A stretch of DNA of 64,000 bases, taken from NCBI RefSeq assembly GCF_008704205.1, contig NZ_VXLC01000018.1, positions 186,001 to 250,000 on the forward strand, read 5' to 3'. The first letter of the stretch is position 1, and every line of letters starts with the position of its first letter. Source of the stretch: Nocardia colli. Lineage in GTDB: Bacteria > Actinomycetota > Actinomycetes > Mycobacteriales > Mycobacteriaceae. Below the pieces are notes generated by a model. It worked only from the letters and a program-made list of their open reading frames with translations, was not told where the DNA came from and did not search any database. The position numbers and the translations under genes were made by a program. Below, piece after piece: positions 9,280 to 17,311 of this stretch.

Positions 9280-9372
9280 ACAGGCGAGTGTAAGTGAATA
9301 ATTCCATGCGCAAATATCAAATCGGCTGCGCCGGTGCGATATTCACGTGATTACCGCTTTTTCCGGGTTTGT

Positions 9373-9702
9373 TCAGGCTTTGGCGGGGACCGGCTCCCCG
9401 GCCTCGCTGCGGGCCGCGGCGATCAGCGAGTCGAGCAGGCCGGGGAACCGGGCGTCGAGGTCTTCGCGGCGCAGCGATTGCAGCGTCTCGCGGCCGGAGA
9501 CCCGCTGCCAGATGATTCCGGCGTCGCGCAGCACGCGGTAGTGGTGGGTCAGGTTCGACTTGGGCACGCCGTCCACGATCGAGCCGCAGGTGTGCTCGCA
9601 CCCGTCGGCCAGGACGCGAACAATGCACAGCCGCAGCGGATTTCCGACCGCGGAGAGCACGTTCGCCAGCTGGATCTGCGCCCGCTCGGGATGTGCCGTC
9701 AT
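9373..9702 (-). CDS. ArsR-family HTH regulator
   Basis: 109 residues forming one winged-HTH domain. The helix pattern LSAVGNPLRLCIVRVLADG, then KSNLTHHYRVLRDAGII, is characteristic of ArsR/SmtB repressors. The metal-site motif ELCVCDL is absent and only a CEHTC pair is seen, so it may sense a ligand other than metal. The start is ATG 9702, directly opposite the SDR gene. The 90-nt gap contains two palindromes that are likely operators, so it probably represses itself and the SDR. Confidence 0.9.
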   Translation of the reverse strand: MTAHPERAQIQLANVLSAVGNPLRLCIVRVLADGCEHTCGSIVDGVPKSNLTHHYRVLRDAGIIWQRVSGRETLQSLRREDLDARFPGLLDSLIAAARSEAGEPVPAKA

Positions 9703-9722
9703 CACAGCGACCAGGATAGCGC

Positions 9723-9770
9723 GACTGTTGACAAACAGTCGAACTGTACGTAAGTCTTTGAACAGTTCAA
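9723..9770. promoter_or_regulatory. Two operator palindromes in the ArsR/SDR divergent promoter
   Basis: GACTGTT-gaca-AACAGTC (9723-9740) is a perfect inverted repeat. TTGAA-CAG-TTCAA (9758-9770) is a second. GAACTGT between them repeats the half-site. Placement between divergent regulator and target genes is the usual arrangement for ArsR repressors. Binding is inferred. Confidence 0.65.
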
Positions 9771-9792
9771 CTGTCATGAAAGGTCGCCCCAA

Positions 9793-10563
9793 ATGCGCGC
9801 TAGCAGTTCCCGATTCGACGACAAGATCGCCCTCATCACCGGCGGCACCAGCGGGATGGGGTTGGCGACCGCGCGCCGCCTGCTCGACGAGGGTGGCCGG
9901 GTGGTCATCACGGGACGGGACAAGGCTCGGCTCGACGCCGCGGTCGAGGAGCTGGGCGGCGGGGACCGGGTGCTCGCGGTGGCCGGGGACGCCGCGAATC
10001 TCGCCGATCTCGATGCGTTGACCGCGGCGATCGGGGAGCGGTTCGGCCGGCTGGATGTGGTGTTCGCCAATGCGGGCGTCGGGGCGTTTCAGCAGCTCAC
10101 CGACGTGACCGAGGAAGAGTTCTACCGGGTGATCGACATCAACTTCAAGGCGGCGTTCTTCACCATTCAGAAGACGTTGCCGTTGTTGGCCGAGCACGGG
10201 GCGATCGTGATCAATGCGTCGTTCGCGCTGCACCGGGGGAGTCCGGGTGCGGCGCTCTACTCGGCGAGCAAGGCGGCCGTGCAGAATCTGGCGCGCACGT
10301 TGGCGGCTGAGCTGGCGCCCAAGCGGATTCGAGTGAACTCGGTGAGTCCGGGCTACACGGCGACGCCGGCGTTCGAGGCGGAAGCTTCGGCAGAGATCCA
10401 GGCCGCGGCGGTTGCCACCGTGGCCGCGGGGCGGATCGGTACGTCGGAGGAGGTCGCTGCCGCGGTGGCGTTCCTTGCCTCGGATGAGGGTGCGTACATC
10501 AACGGGCAAGACCTGCTCATCGATGGAGGGCTGGTCTCTGCCACTCCGGCGGCCATGATCTAG
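9793..10563 (+). CDS. Classical short-chain dehydrogenase/reductase
   Basis: 256 residues. The NAD(P) motif TGGTSGMG is at about residue 16, the structural NAG motif in FANAGVG, the catalytic YxxxK as YSASK, and the final DGG in LLIDGGLVS. ATG 9793 has GAAAGG upstream. Arg after the second beta strand (TGRDK) suggests preference for NADPH. Divergent from an ArsR regulator, it is probably induced when that repressor is released. The substrate is unknown. Confidence 0.93.
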   Translation: MRASSSRFDDKIALITGGTSGMGLATARRLLDEGGRVVITGRDKARLDAAVEELGGGDRVLAVAGDAANLADLDALTAAIGERFGRLDVVFANAGVGAFQQLTDVTEEEFYRVIDINFKAAFFTIQKTLPLLAEHGAIVINASFALHRGSPGAALYSASKAAVQNLARTLAAELAPKRIRVNSVSPGYTATPAFEAEASAEIQAAAVATVAAGRIGTSEEVAAAVAFLASDEGAYINGQDLLIDGGLVSATPAAMI

Positions 10564-10582
10564 GTCCATCGTCGGGTGCCTG

Positions 10583-10623
10583 CACCCCCTGTTGTCGATC
10601 TGCGTGATCGTCGGCAGGGGGTG
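10583..10623 (+). terminator. Stem-loop after the SDR gene
   Basis: CACCCCCTG (10583-10591) pairs with CAGGGGGTG (10615-10623), and inner bases GATC/GATC extend the stem. It lies about 20 nt after the SDR stop codon. There is no strong T-tract, as is common in actinobacterial terminators. Confidence 0.55.
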
Positions 10624-10835
10624 TTCGGCATTTCGGGGCTGATGGGTTGTCGGCCCTGTCGCAACCTCCGTGGGCTTGTAGTTGACGTGTCATGTCGTGC
10701 TGGTCTTCGTTAGATCAGCTGATTTCCTTCGCTTGGTGCCTAGCGCGCCCCTGAGGCGTCTGGTAGTGGAGTTCTAATAGGGGGGATCGAATTGATGGTT
10801 TCTGGTACGTCTGTGGAGACTCTAGCCGCTCGGAA

Positions 10836-10866
10836 TGGACATCGAAGAACCGCTTGTGGCTATGAT
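10836..10866 (+). promoter_or_regulatory. Possible promoter upstream of the GyrB gene
   Basis: TGGACA (10836-10841) and TATGAT (10861-10866) are separated by 19 bp, slightly longer than ideal. They would give a leader of about 140 nt before the GTG start at 11010. The region 10624-10835 shows no gene. Confidence 0.35.
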
Positions 10867-11009
10867 GGAAATGTAACTAGCGGCGAATCCTTCGGCGCGT
10901 AGCGCGCAGCACGCGCGAGGACCCGTACTTCTCGGCAACACCACCCCTGGGCCCTTCTGTGTGTATGCCGCTACGTCGAAGATCAGTAAGCGGGGAGGTC
11001 TTCCGACCA

Positions 11010-12986
11010 GTGGCAACCAGAAAATCCACCTCGCCCGGTTCGAGGAAGCAGACGACCGAACAGGTCTACGACGCCGGGTCGGTCACGGTCCTCGAGGGGC
11101 TGGACGCGGTCCGTAAGCGCCCGAGCATGTACATCGGCTCCACCAATGAGCGCGGCCTGCACCATCTCGTCCGGGAGATCGTGGACAACTCCGTCGACGA
11201 GGCGATGGCCGGCTATGCCACCCGGATCGGCGTCACGCTGCTGGCCGACGGCGGTGTCGAGGTGGCCGACGACGGCCGCGGTATCCCGGTCGAGATGCAC
11301 GAGACCGGGATACCGACCGTCGAAGTCGTGATGACCCAGCTGCATGCCGGCGGCAAGTTCGATTCCGAGACCTACGCGGTGGCCGGCGGGCTGCACGGCG
11401 TCGGGTTGTCCGTGGTGAACGCCCTGTCGACCCGGATCGAGCTGGAGATCGACCGCGACGGCTACCACTGGACCCAGAACTACCTGCGGGCCAAGCCCGA
11501 GGAACTGGTGCGCGGTGCGCCGACGAAGCGAACCGGCAACACCACGCGGTTCTGGCCGGACCCGGACATCTTCGAGACGACCACGTTCAACCTCGACACC
11601 GTCGCGCGGCGCATGCAGGAGATGGCGTTCCTGAACAAGGGCCTGACCATCGTCCTGACCGATGAGCGGGTCGAGGCGCCGGACACTGCCGAAGACCGGA
11701 CATACACCTATCACTACCCGGGTGGGCTGGAAGACTTTGTGCGCCACATCAATCGGACCAAGCAGCCGATCCACAACTCGATCGTCTCGTTCACCGGCGC
11801 GGGCCCCGGCCACGACCTCGAGGTCGCCATGCAGTGGAACTCGGGTTATTCCGAGTCGGTGCACAGCTTCGCCAACACCATCAACACCCACGACGGCGGC
11901 ACCCACGAGGAGGGCTTCCGTGCGGCGCTGACCTCGGTGGTCAACAAATACGCCAAGGACAAGAAGCTGCTGAAGGAGAAGGACAGCAACCTCACCGGCG
12001 ACGACATCCGCGAGGGCCTCACCGCCATCGTGAGCGTGCGCCTCGCCGAACCGCAGTTCGAAGCCCAGACCAAAATCAAACTCGGCAACACGGAGGTCCG
12101 CTCATTCGTCCAGCGAACCTGCAACGAGCACCTTGCCCACTGGTTCGAAGCCAATCCCGCCGACGCCAAAACCATTGTCACCAAGGCGGTCTCGTCCGCC
12201 CAGGCGCGCACCGCCGCCCGCAAGGCCCGCGAACTCGTCCGCCGCAAGGGCGCCAACGACCTCGGCGGACTACCCGGCAAGCTCGCCGACTGCCGATCCA
12301 AAGACCCGCGCAAGTCCGAGATCTACATCGTCGAGGGCGATTCCGCCGGCGGCTCCGCCAAATCCGGCCGCGACTCCATGTATCAGGCGATCCTGCCGCT
12401 GCGCGGAAAAATCATCAACGTCGAAAAGGCGCGCATAGACCGGGTTTTGAAGAACGCCGAAGTCCAAGCGATCATCACCGCCTTCGGCACCGGCATCCAC
12501 GACGAGTTCGACCTCGCCAAGCTCCGCTATCACAAGATCGTCCTGATGGCCGACGCCGACGTCGACGGCCAGCACATCGCCACCCTGCTCCTCACCCTGC
12601 TGTTCCGGTTCATGCGCCCCCTCATCGAGAACGGCCACGTCTACCTGGCCCAGCCACCCCTCTACAAACTCAAATGGCAGCGCAGCGACCCTGACTTCGC
12701 CTACTCCGACCGCCAGCGCGACACCCTCCTCGCCGAGGGCCTGGCCGCCGGCCAGAAAATCAACCGCGACGACGGCGTCCAACGCTACAAAGGCCTAGGC
12801 GAAATGAACCCCAAAGAACTCTGGGAAACCACCATGGACCCCTCCGTCCGCGTCCTCCGCCGAGTAACCCTCGAAGACGCCGCCGCAGCCGACGAACTCT
12901 TCAGCATCCTCATGGGCGAAGACGTAGAAGCCCGCCGCACCTTCATCACCCACAACGCCAAGGACGTCCGCTTCCTCGACGTCTAG
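11010..12986 (+). CDS. gyrB: DNA gyrase subunit B-type topoisomerase (stand-alone, no gyrA adjacent)
   Basis: 658 residues, the length of actinobacterial GyrB. The N terminus is a GHKL ATPase (VDNSVDEAMAG, DDGRGIPVEMH, GGLHGVGLSVVNALS). The C terminus is a TOPRIM domain with EGDSAGGSAK and DADVDGQHI. I chose GTG 11010 because GGGGAGG precedes it by 11 nt. Homologues show a similar disordered, basic first 30 residues. A housekeeping gyrB in this group lies with recF and gyrA near dnaA, but here neither is present, so this may be a second copy. It could be an extra, drug-tolerant or specialised subunit (compare the ATPase subunit of the mycobacterial TopoNM enzyme). The Arg in DRDG, at the position important for aminocoumarin binding, appears conserved. 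Confidence 0.88.
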   Translation: MATRKSTSPGSRKQTTEQVYDAGSVTVLEGLDAVRKRPSMYIGSTNERGLHHLVREIVDNSVDEAMAGYATRIGVTLLADGGVEVADDGRGIPVEMHETGIPTVEVVMTQLHAGGKFDSETYAVAGGLHGVGLSVVNALSTRIELEIDRDGYHWTQNYLRAKPEELVRGAPTKRTGNTTRFWPDPDIFETTTFNLDTVARRMQEMAFLNKGLTIVLTDERVEAPDTAEDRTYTYHYPGGLEDFVRHINRTKQPIHNSIVSFTGAGPGHDLEVAMQWNSGYSESVHSFANTINTHDGGTHEEGFRAALTSVVNKYAKDKKLLKEKDSNLTGDDIREGLTAIVSVRLAEPQFEAQTKIKLGNTEVRSFVQRTCNEHLAHWFEANPADAKTIVTKAVSSAQARTAARKARELVRRKGANDLGGLPGKLADCRSKDPRKSEIYIVEGDSAGGSAKSGRDSMYQAILPLRGKIINVEKARIDRVLKNAEVQAIITAFGTGIHDEFDLAKLRYHKIVLMADADVDGQHIATLLLTLLFRFMRPLIENGHVYLAQPPLYKLKWQRSDPDFAYSDRQRDTLLAEGLAAGQKINRDDGVQRYKGLGEMNPKELWETTMDPSVRVLRRVTLEDAAAADELFSILMGEDVEARRTFITHNAKDVRFLDV

Positions 12987-12990
12987 CCCG

Positions 12991-13314
12991 TCACCCACAA
13001 CAAAACGGATCATCACAGGGCCGCCCGACTTCACTCCCATACGCCCCCAGTTGCTCGACGGGCCCCAAAACCTCCTGGGCCATACCGGATTCCAAAACCG
13101 GCGCCGACCCATCCAACGGCCGCCCCCACGCCGCCGGCACATCATCGATATCGAACCGAACCACCCCATCGACAAACAACGTCCACAACGCATGATCCGG
13201 AAAACAGTTCATCCGCAACACCCACCACCGCCCCTCCACCAACGCAGCCACCGGAAACCGCGAGTCCCCAGTCGCCCGCCACCGCGGCCGAGCCTCCAAC
13301 TCATGTGTCCCCAT
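12991..13314 (-). CDS. Hypothetical protein, ~107 aa
   Basis: A small protein not recognised. It has a Trp-rich beta-like core (VEGRWWVLRMNCFPDH, LWTLFVDGVVRFD) and ends with a Cys pair (FCCG). It ends 4 nt from the convergent gyrB-type gene. The ATG at 13314 has only a G-run directly before it, so the true start may be different. The frame remains open upstream but becomes the antisense of the pentapeptide gene. Confidence 0.6.
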   Translation of the reverse strand: MGTHELEARPRWRATGDSRFPVAALVEGRWWVLRMNCFPDHALWTLFVDGVVRFDIDDVPAAWGRPLDGSAPVLESGMAQEVLGPVEQLGAYGSEVGRPCDDPFCCG

Positions 13315-13454
13315 CCCCCCAGTCTGCGCGATTTCGCGCCGCCTCCGCGACCCGAAATCACCAGCCAGCGCAGCAATTTCCGCCGTTGCGCCGACCATAG
13401 ATCTGAAAACGATAGTCAGGCACCGCAATTCCCGGGGCTGATATTGGCGCTGCG

Positions 13455-14711
13455 TCAGACCGGGGGAGTGAATCCTGCCGGCCACACTGTGGAGTTCGAG
13501 GTGATCACGTCGGTCAAGTCGGCGCCAGTCAGTCCCGCGCCGGTAAGATTCGCGCCGACGAGATTCGCGTGGGTCATGGTCGCGCCGGTTAGGTCGGTGT
13601 TGGTCAGGTCCGCGTGGGTCATGGTCGCGCCGGTCAAGTCTGCGTCGGCCAGGTTTGTTCCGGTCATGTCCACGCTCGTCAGGTCTGTATTGGCGAGGTT
13701 TGTGCCGCTCATGTCCGAGCCGGTCAGTCGTGCGTGGCTCAATATCGCGCGGGTCAGTTTTGCGTCGCTCAGGTTCGACTCGGACAGATTTGCGTTGTGC
13801 AAGGTGGCATCGGTCAGATTCGCGAAGTGAAGGTCGGCGCCGGTCATGTCTACGCCGGTCAGTCGCGCGCCGGCCAAATCCGCATAGATCATGTTCGCGC
13901 CGGTCATGTTCGCGAAGGCCAGATCTTCGCTGTTCAGGTTGACGAACGACAGATTCGCACCGGTCAGACACGCGCGGGTCAGGCTCACGCCGGCGAGTTT
14001 GGTATTGGACAGATTCGCGTTCGTCAGGTCGGCGCCGGTCAGGTTGGTTCCGGAAAGGTCGATCCGGAGATCGCAATTGGGCAGTGATGCTTGCTTCAGG
14101 GTGAAGACGCCGGTAGCCCACGACTTGGGATCCTCCGGTCGGCGTCGCCGACGTTCGGTGATGATGCCGACGATGGTTTGTCGTATCTCACGCTCTGGCA
14201 GATCGGCCGCTGACGACGCGTCAGGAAAGGGAACCCGCAGATACCACTGCAGAAGGTTGATGCAGACCTGGCGCTCCTCATCCTGTCCGAACGCGTGCCA
14301 GTCGTCTGCGAGCGCGGTCAACGCATAGACGCCTGCTTGCCGGATCGCCGCCGAATCGTGTGCTATCTGCGCGGTCACCGCCGTATACCGATCGCGCAAC
14401 GTGGACTCGCGCGCACGGCGAGTGTCCGCATCGTGTCGTTCACGTTCACGTTCCATGTCCGCCTGGTGATGGAGTTCGGACTGCTCCCGGCTTCGTTGTC
14501 CGTTCGTGTATGCCAGGATCCCGGCAGAGAGCGCCCCAGCACCGGCCAAAAACGTGGCCACCGGCTGGGTAAGTCCAGCTGAAAGGTTCAGTAGAACCGC
14601 AGCACCGAACCCGACCGATCCACCGATCGCAGCACCCGCACCAAGCCACACCGTCCGGCTGCGCCTCGGGAAGGGGCGAAGTTTCCGAATACGGATACTC
14701 CATCCCGACAT
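13455..14711 (-). CDS. Membrane-anchored pentapeptide-repeat protein
   Basis: About 418 residues. Two hydrophobic segments (TVWLGAGAAIGGSVGFGAAVLL and VATFLAGAGALSAGILAY) form an N-terminal membrane hairpin. A charged helical linker follows (QADMERERERHDADTRR). From about residue 210 to the end are roughly 40 A(D/N)Lxx-type pentapeptides (for example TGADLTNANLSNTKL), which fold as a right-handed quadrilateral beta helix. Soluble relatives (MfpA, Qnr) mimic DNA and bind gyrase. This one has a membrane anchor, so that role is uncertain despite the neighbouring gyrB-type gene. The start is probably ATG 14711; GTG 14741 is possible. Confidence 0.85.
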   Translation of the reverse strand: MSGWSIRIRKLRPFPRRSRTVWLGAGAAIGGSVGFGAAVLLNLSAGLTQPVATFLAGAGALSAGILAYTNGQRSREQSELHHQADMERERERHDADTRRARESTLRDRYTAVTAQIAHDSAAIRQAGVYALTALADDWHAFGQDEERQVCINLLQWYLRVPFPDASSAADLPEREIRQTIVGIITERRRRRPEDPKSWATGVFTLKQASLPNCDLRIDLSGTNLTGADLTNANLSNTKLAGVSLTRACLTGANLSFVNLNSEDLAFANMTGANMIYADLAGARLTGVDMTGADLHFANLTDATLHNANLSESNLSDAKLTRAILSHARLTGSDMSGTNLANTDLTSVDMTGTNLADADLTGATMTHADLTNTDLTGATMTHANLVGANLTGAGLTGADLTDVITSNSTVWPAGFTPPV

Positions 14712-14935
14712 GCCGTTTGCTGGAATCCCCCTGGCGGCCACGCAAATACATTACCGGCGTCACGTCCGTCGGCTCGCGGAATCATCCGCGTCCGGCCAAT
14801 CGGGAAGGTCATCATTCGCCCACAGGTTCGCCGACACTGGGCGCGTCAGCAGTGGCAAGGTCATCGTGCGACTGCTCGAAACTGCGAGAACGTGCGTACG
14901 GCACCAATGAGTCGTTCTGGCACGACAACAAGAAA

Positions 14936-14955
14936 GGCCCCCTCGAAAGGGGGCC
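14936..14955 (-). terminator. Rho-independent terminator of the tRNA operon
   Basis: GGCCCCCT-cgaa-AGGGGGCC forms a perfect 8-bp GC stem. Read on the minus strand it is followed by TTTCTTGTTG. It lies 16 nt past the 3' end of the last minus-strand tRNA. Confidence 0.85.
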
Positions 14956-14971
14956 TGACCTGGTATTACGG

Positions 14972-15046
14972 TGGTGCGCGATACTGGGATTGAACCAGTG
15001 ACCTCTTCCGTGTCAGGGAAGCGCTCTCCCGCTGAGCTAATCGCGC
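14972..15046 (-). tRNA. tRNA-Val (anticodon GAC)
   Basis: Acceptor GCGCGAT pairs with ATCGCGC, the anticodon stem is CTTCC/GGAAG with loop CTGACAC (anticodon GAC), and the T-loop is TTCAATC. The 3' CCA is encoded. It is the last of three tandem minus-strand tRNAs. Confidence 0.95.
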
Positions 15047-15047
15047 G

Positions 15048-15118
15048 AGGTGGAGACGGGAATCGAACCCGTGTGCACGGCTTTGCAGGCCGTTGCCTCA
15101 CCACTCGGCCACTCCACC
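15048..15118 (-). tRNA. tRNA-Cys (anticodon GCA)
   Basis: Acceptor GGTGGAG pairs with CTCCACC, the anticodon loop CTGCAAA has GCA, and the T-loop is TTCGATT. The CCA end is not encoded. It is separated by 1 nt from tRNA-Val. Confidence 0.95.
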
Positions 15119-15167
15119 GTGCGAAGGGGGACGGCTAAACTAATTTCGCCTGGCCCTACCTCTTCCG

Positions 15168-15239
15168 AGCGGATGACGGGATTCGAACCCGCGACCCTCA
15201 CCTTGGCAAGGTGATGCGCTACCACTGCGCTACATCCGC
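15168..15239 (-). tRNA. tRNA-Gly (anticodon GCC)
   Basis: Acceptor GCGGATG pairs with CATCCGC, the anticodon loop TTGCCAA has GCC, and the T-loop is TTCGAAT. It is the first gene of the three-tRNA minus-strand transcript. Confidence 0.95.
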
Positions 15240-15584
15240 ATTCTGCATCTCGGTGGCCGTTGTGGCCTCCGTGGTGCGAGACAGAACATTAGCGGACGCC
15301 CGGTGAAAGCTACAAATCCGCTGGTAGAACGGGGGAAATCGACGAGGTTGCCAGAGTGGCGGAGGTGGCCGGTGTGGTTCGGGGGATTCCGGGCTTGCCT
15401 GGACACGGCCGGCAGGGGAGCGGACCGCCCCGCGCCCGTCCCGCCGAGACAGCCTGCCGCCCACCACGTTCCACCCCTGTCCGGGTGGCGATTTGGTGAA
15501 CCGCCGGTGCCGCATGCTAATGTTCCATCTCGTTCGGAGGGCACCAACCCGCCCCCCGGCCCGCCACCATGTGGCATGAGTTCA
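15240..15584. other. Intergenic region between divergent tRNA genes
   Basis: 345 nt that must hold the promoters for the Gly-Cys-Val tRNA operon and for the plus-strand tRNA-Val. No gene or clear repeat is seen. No duplicated tRNA 3' end that would mark an integrated element was found. Confidence 0.5.
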
Positions 15585-15659
15585 GGTCCCATAGCTCAGC
15601 GGGAGAGCGTCCGCCTCACACGCGGAAGGTCGCTGGTTCGAAACCAGCTGGGACCACCA
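15585..15659 (+). tRNA. tRNA-Val (anticodon CAC)
   Basis: Acceptor GGTCCCA pairs with TGGGACC, the anticodon loop CTCACAC has CAC, and the T-loop is TTCGAAA. The CCA end is encoded. It is followed by its own terminator. Confidence 0.95.
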
Positions 15660-15673
15660 TAGAGGTCTTATTC

Positions 15674-15704
15674 GAAACACCGTCCCTGCATTGGGCGGTG
15701 TTTC
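15674..15704 (+). terminator. Rho-independent terminator after tRNA-Val
   Basis: GAAACACCG (15674-15682) pairs with CGGTGTTTC (15696-15704), and the stem is followed by TTTGTTT. It begins 15 nt after the tRNA. Confidence 0.85.
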
Positions 15705-15898
15705 TTTGTTTCCGGGCTTGCTTCAACCTCGACCCCGTTCAGGGCTGGTGGCAGGTTCGCCGCCTCGCGGAGAACACCTGGGTCTTCTCACCCGTGCGCG
15801 GTGCGCGTCGTTCGCCGGGTAGCGTTTCGCCTAGGTTTGGTTCCCATCGACGTCCGGGTGATCATTCGACATATCCGTAATGGGAGGCGAGCCACAAC

Positions 15899-17191
15899 AT
15901 GACGGTGATACCCGGCCGGCAGGCGACAGGTGAGGTTCGGGCTGACGCCGAGTACCCGATGGAGCGGGATCTGCGGGCATTGTTCGGGCAGTCCCGTGCG
16001 GTTTTCGCCGCGTTCGCGGGGCCGGAGCATGTGCTGGAGACCGCGAATCCGGCGTTCTCGGTCGCGATGGGTGAAGCGGGTGCCCACACCGGGCTCGCGC
16101 TCGCCGAGATTGCTCCCGCGCTGGTCGATCAGGGTGTTATCGCGATGCTGGACCAGGTCTATCGCACTGGTGAGTCCTGCACTGGCCGTGATGTTCTCGT
16201 CGTGCTGGACGGAGGTGAGCCGGTGCGGGAGGGTTTCTTCGACTTCACCTACGAGCCCCGCCGCGACGGCGTAGGGGCCGTGATCGGGACCCGGATGATC
16301 GGCGTGGAGACCACTCAGATCAGGCATGCCCAGCGGCTGATGATCGAACAGCGTGCCTTGGTGGAGCAGATCGCCCGCCAGGCGCCCTTGGCCGAGGTGC
16401 TGGACGGGATGGCGCGCTGCATCGAAGATCTCGCGCCGGAGCAGGTGCTCGTCTCCGTGCTGCTCGCGGATCACGACGGCCGGCATCTGCGGCATGGCGC
16501 CGCGCCGAGCCTGCCCGAGTTCTACAACGAGGCCATCGATGGGATCGCCACCGGGGAGGGTGTCGGCTCGTGCGGCACCGCCGCGCACCGCCGGGAACCG
16601 GTCATCGTCACCGACATCGGCACCGATCCGTTCTGGGACGACTTCCGCGAACTGGCCGGTCGGGCAGGCCTGGCCGCGTGCTGGTCGACACCGATCCTGG
16701 CCCGCGACGGCAGCCTGCTGGGCACCTTCGCGATGTATCACCGCAGTCCGCGCGTCCCGCAGGACAGCGACTTCGCCCTGGCCCGGGTCTTCGCCGACAC
16801 TGCGTCGCTGGCCATCGAACGCCACCATATCGAGGAGGCGAAAGTGGCCGCCGAAGCGCGCGCCGAGGCGGCCCTCGACGAGCTGACCCAAGCCCTCCAC
16901 GCGGAAGGCAAGCTGCGCGCGGAGGCCGAGCAGCGCGCCGAGGCCGCCGCGGAACTTGCCGCCAGGATGCGCAATGCGGCGGCCGCGCAGGCCGCGGCGC
17001 CGCATCCGGAGCTCTGCCAGCTCGGTGGTCCCGAGGGGTGCACTGAGCCGGCCGAACTCAAGATCGCCGATTCGTGGGGCGACGCGGCGTGGGGCTGCAC
17101 GTCCCACGTGGAGGAAGCCATCCTCAACGTGCGGTCGGTGTTCATCGCCAGTGAAGAACTCGGCGGCCTGGCCGCCTTTCTCGACCGCTGA
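15899..17191 (+). CDS. PAS-GAF sensor protein
   Basis: 430 residues. Residues ~25-135 resemble a PAS domain (FAAFAGPEHVLETANPAF). Residues ~155-300 form a GAF domain (SCGTAAHRREPVIVTDIGTDPFW, WSTPILARDGSLLGTF). A coiled coil follows at ~305-370 (EAALDELTQALHAEGKLRAEAEQRAEAA), then a C-terminal tail with three cysteines. No kinase, cyclase or HTH effector domain is present, so it may work through a partner or as an anti-sigma/STAS-type adaptor. GGGAGG lies about 12 nt before the ATG. It sits alone between the tRNA and an esterase. Confidence 0.85.
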   Translation: MTVIPGRQATGEVRADAEYPMERDLRALFGQSRAVFAAFAGPEHVLETANPAFSVAMGEAGAHTGLALAEIAPALVDQGVIAMLDQVYRTGESCTGRDVLVVLDGGEPVREGFFDFTYEPRRDGVGAVIGTRMIGVETTQIRHAQRLMIEQRALVEQIARQAPLAEVLDGMARCIEDLAPEQVLVSVLLADHDGRHLRHGAAPSLPEFYNEAIDGIATGEGVGSCGTAAHRREPVIVTDIGTDPFWDDFRELAGRAGLAACWSTPILARDGSLLGTFAMYHRSPRVPQDSDFALARVFADTASLAIERHHIEEAKVAAEARAEAALDELTQALHAEGKLRAEAEQRAEAAAELAARMRNAAAAQAAAPHPELCQLGGPEGCTEPAELKIADSWGDAAWGCTSHVEEAILNVRSVFIASEELGGLAAFLDR

Positions 17192-17311
17192 CCTCGCCGA
17201 ATCGAGACTCGGCCGACGCTCGGTCGGCTTGTCCGGATTGCCGATTCCTGTTTGACTGCCACTTGCCAGTGGCGTTTGCGCTGTCCGGATCAGCCGAGGA
17301 TTTCGAGCACG

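Noticed and set aside
10564..11009. Chromosomal origin near gyrB
   Set aside because: No dnaA, dnaN, recF or gyrA, and no run of DnaA boxes was seen.
11010..12986. Aminocoumarin-resistant GyrB
   Set aside because: The Arg at the equivalent of the drug-contact position appears retained, so resistance cannot be claimed.
12991..14121. Long minus-strand frame across the pentapeptide gene
   Set aside because: Its upstream two thirds is another frame of the pentapeptide repeats, Arg- and Asp-rich without family features; only the last ~107 residues look like a protein.
14972..15659. tRNA group as an integration site of a mobile element
   Set aside because: No direct repeat of a tRNA 3' end and no integrase gene were seen in the window.
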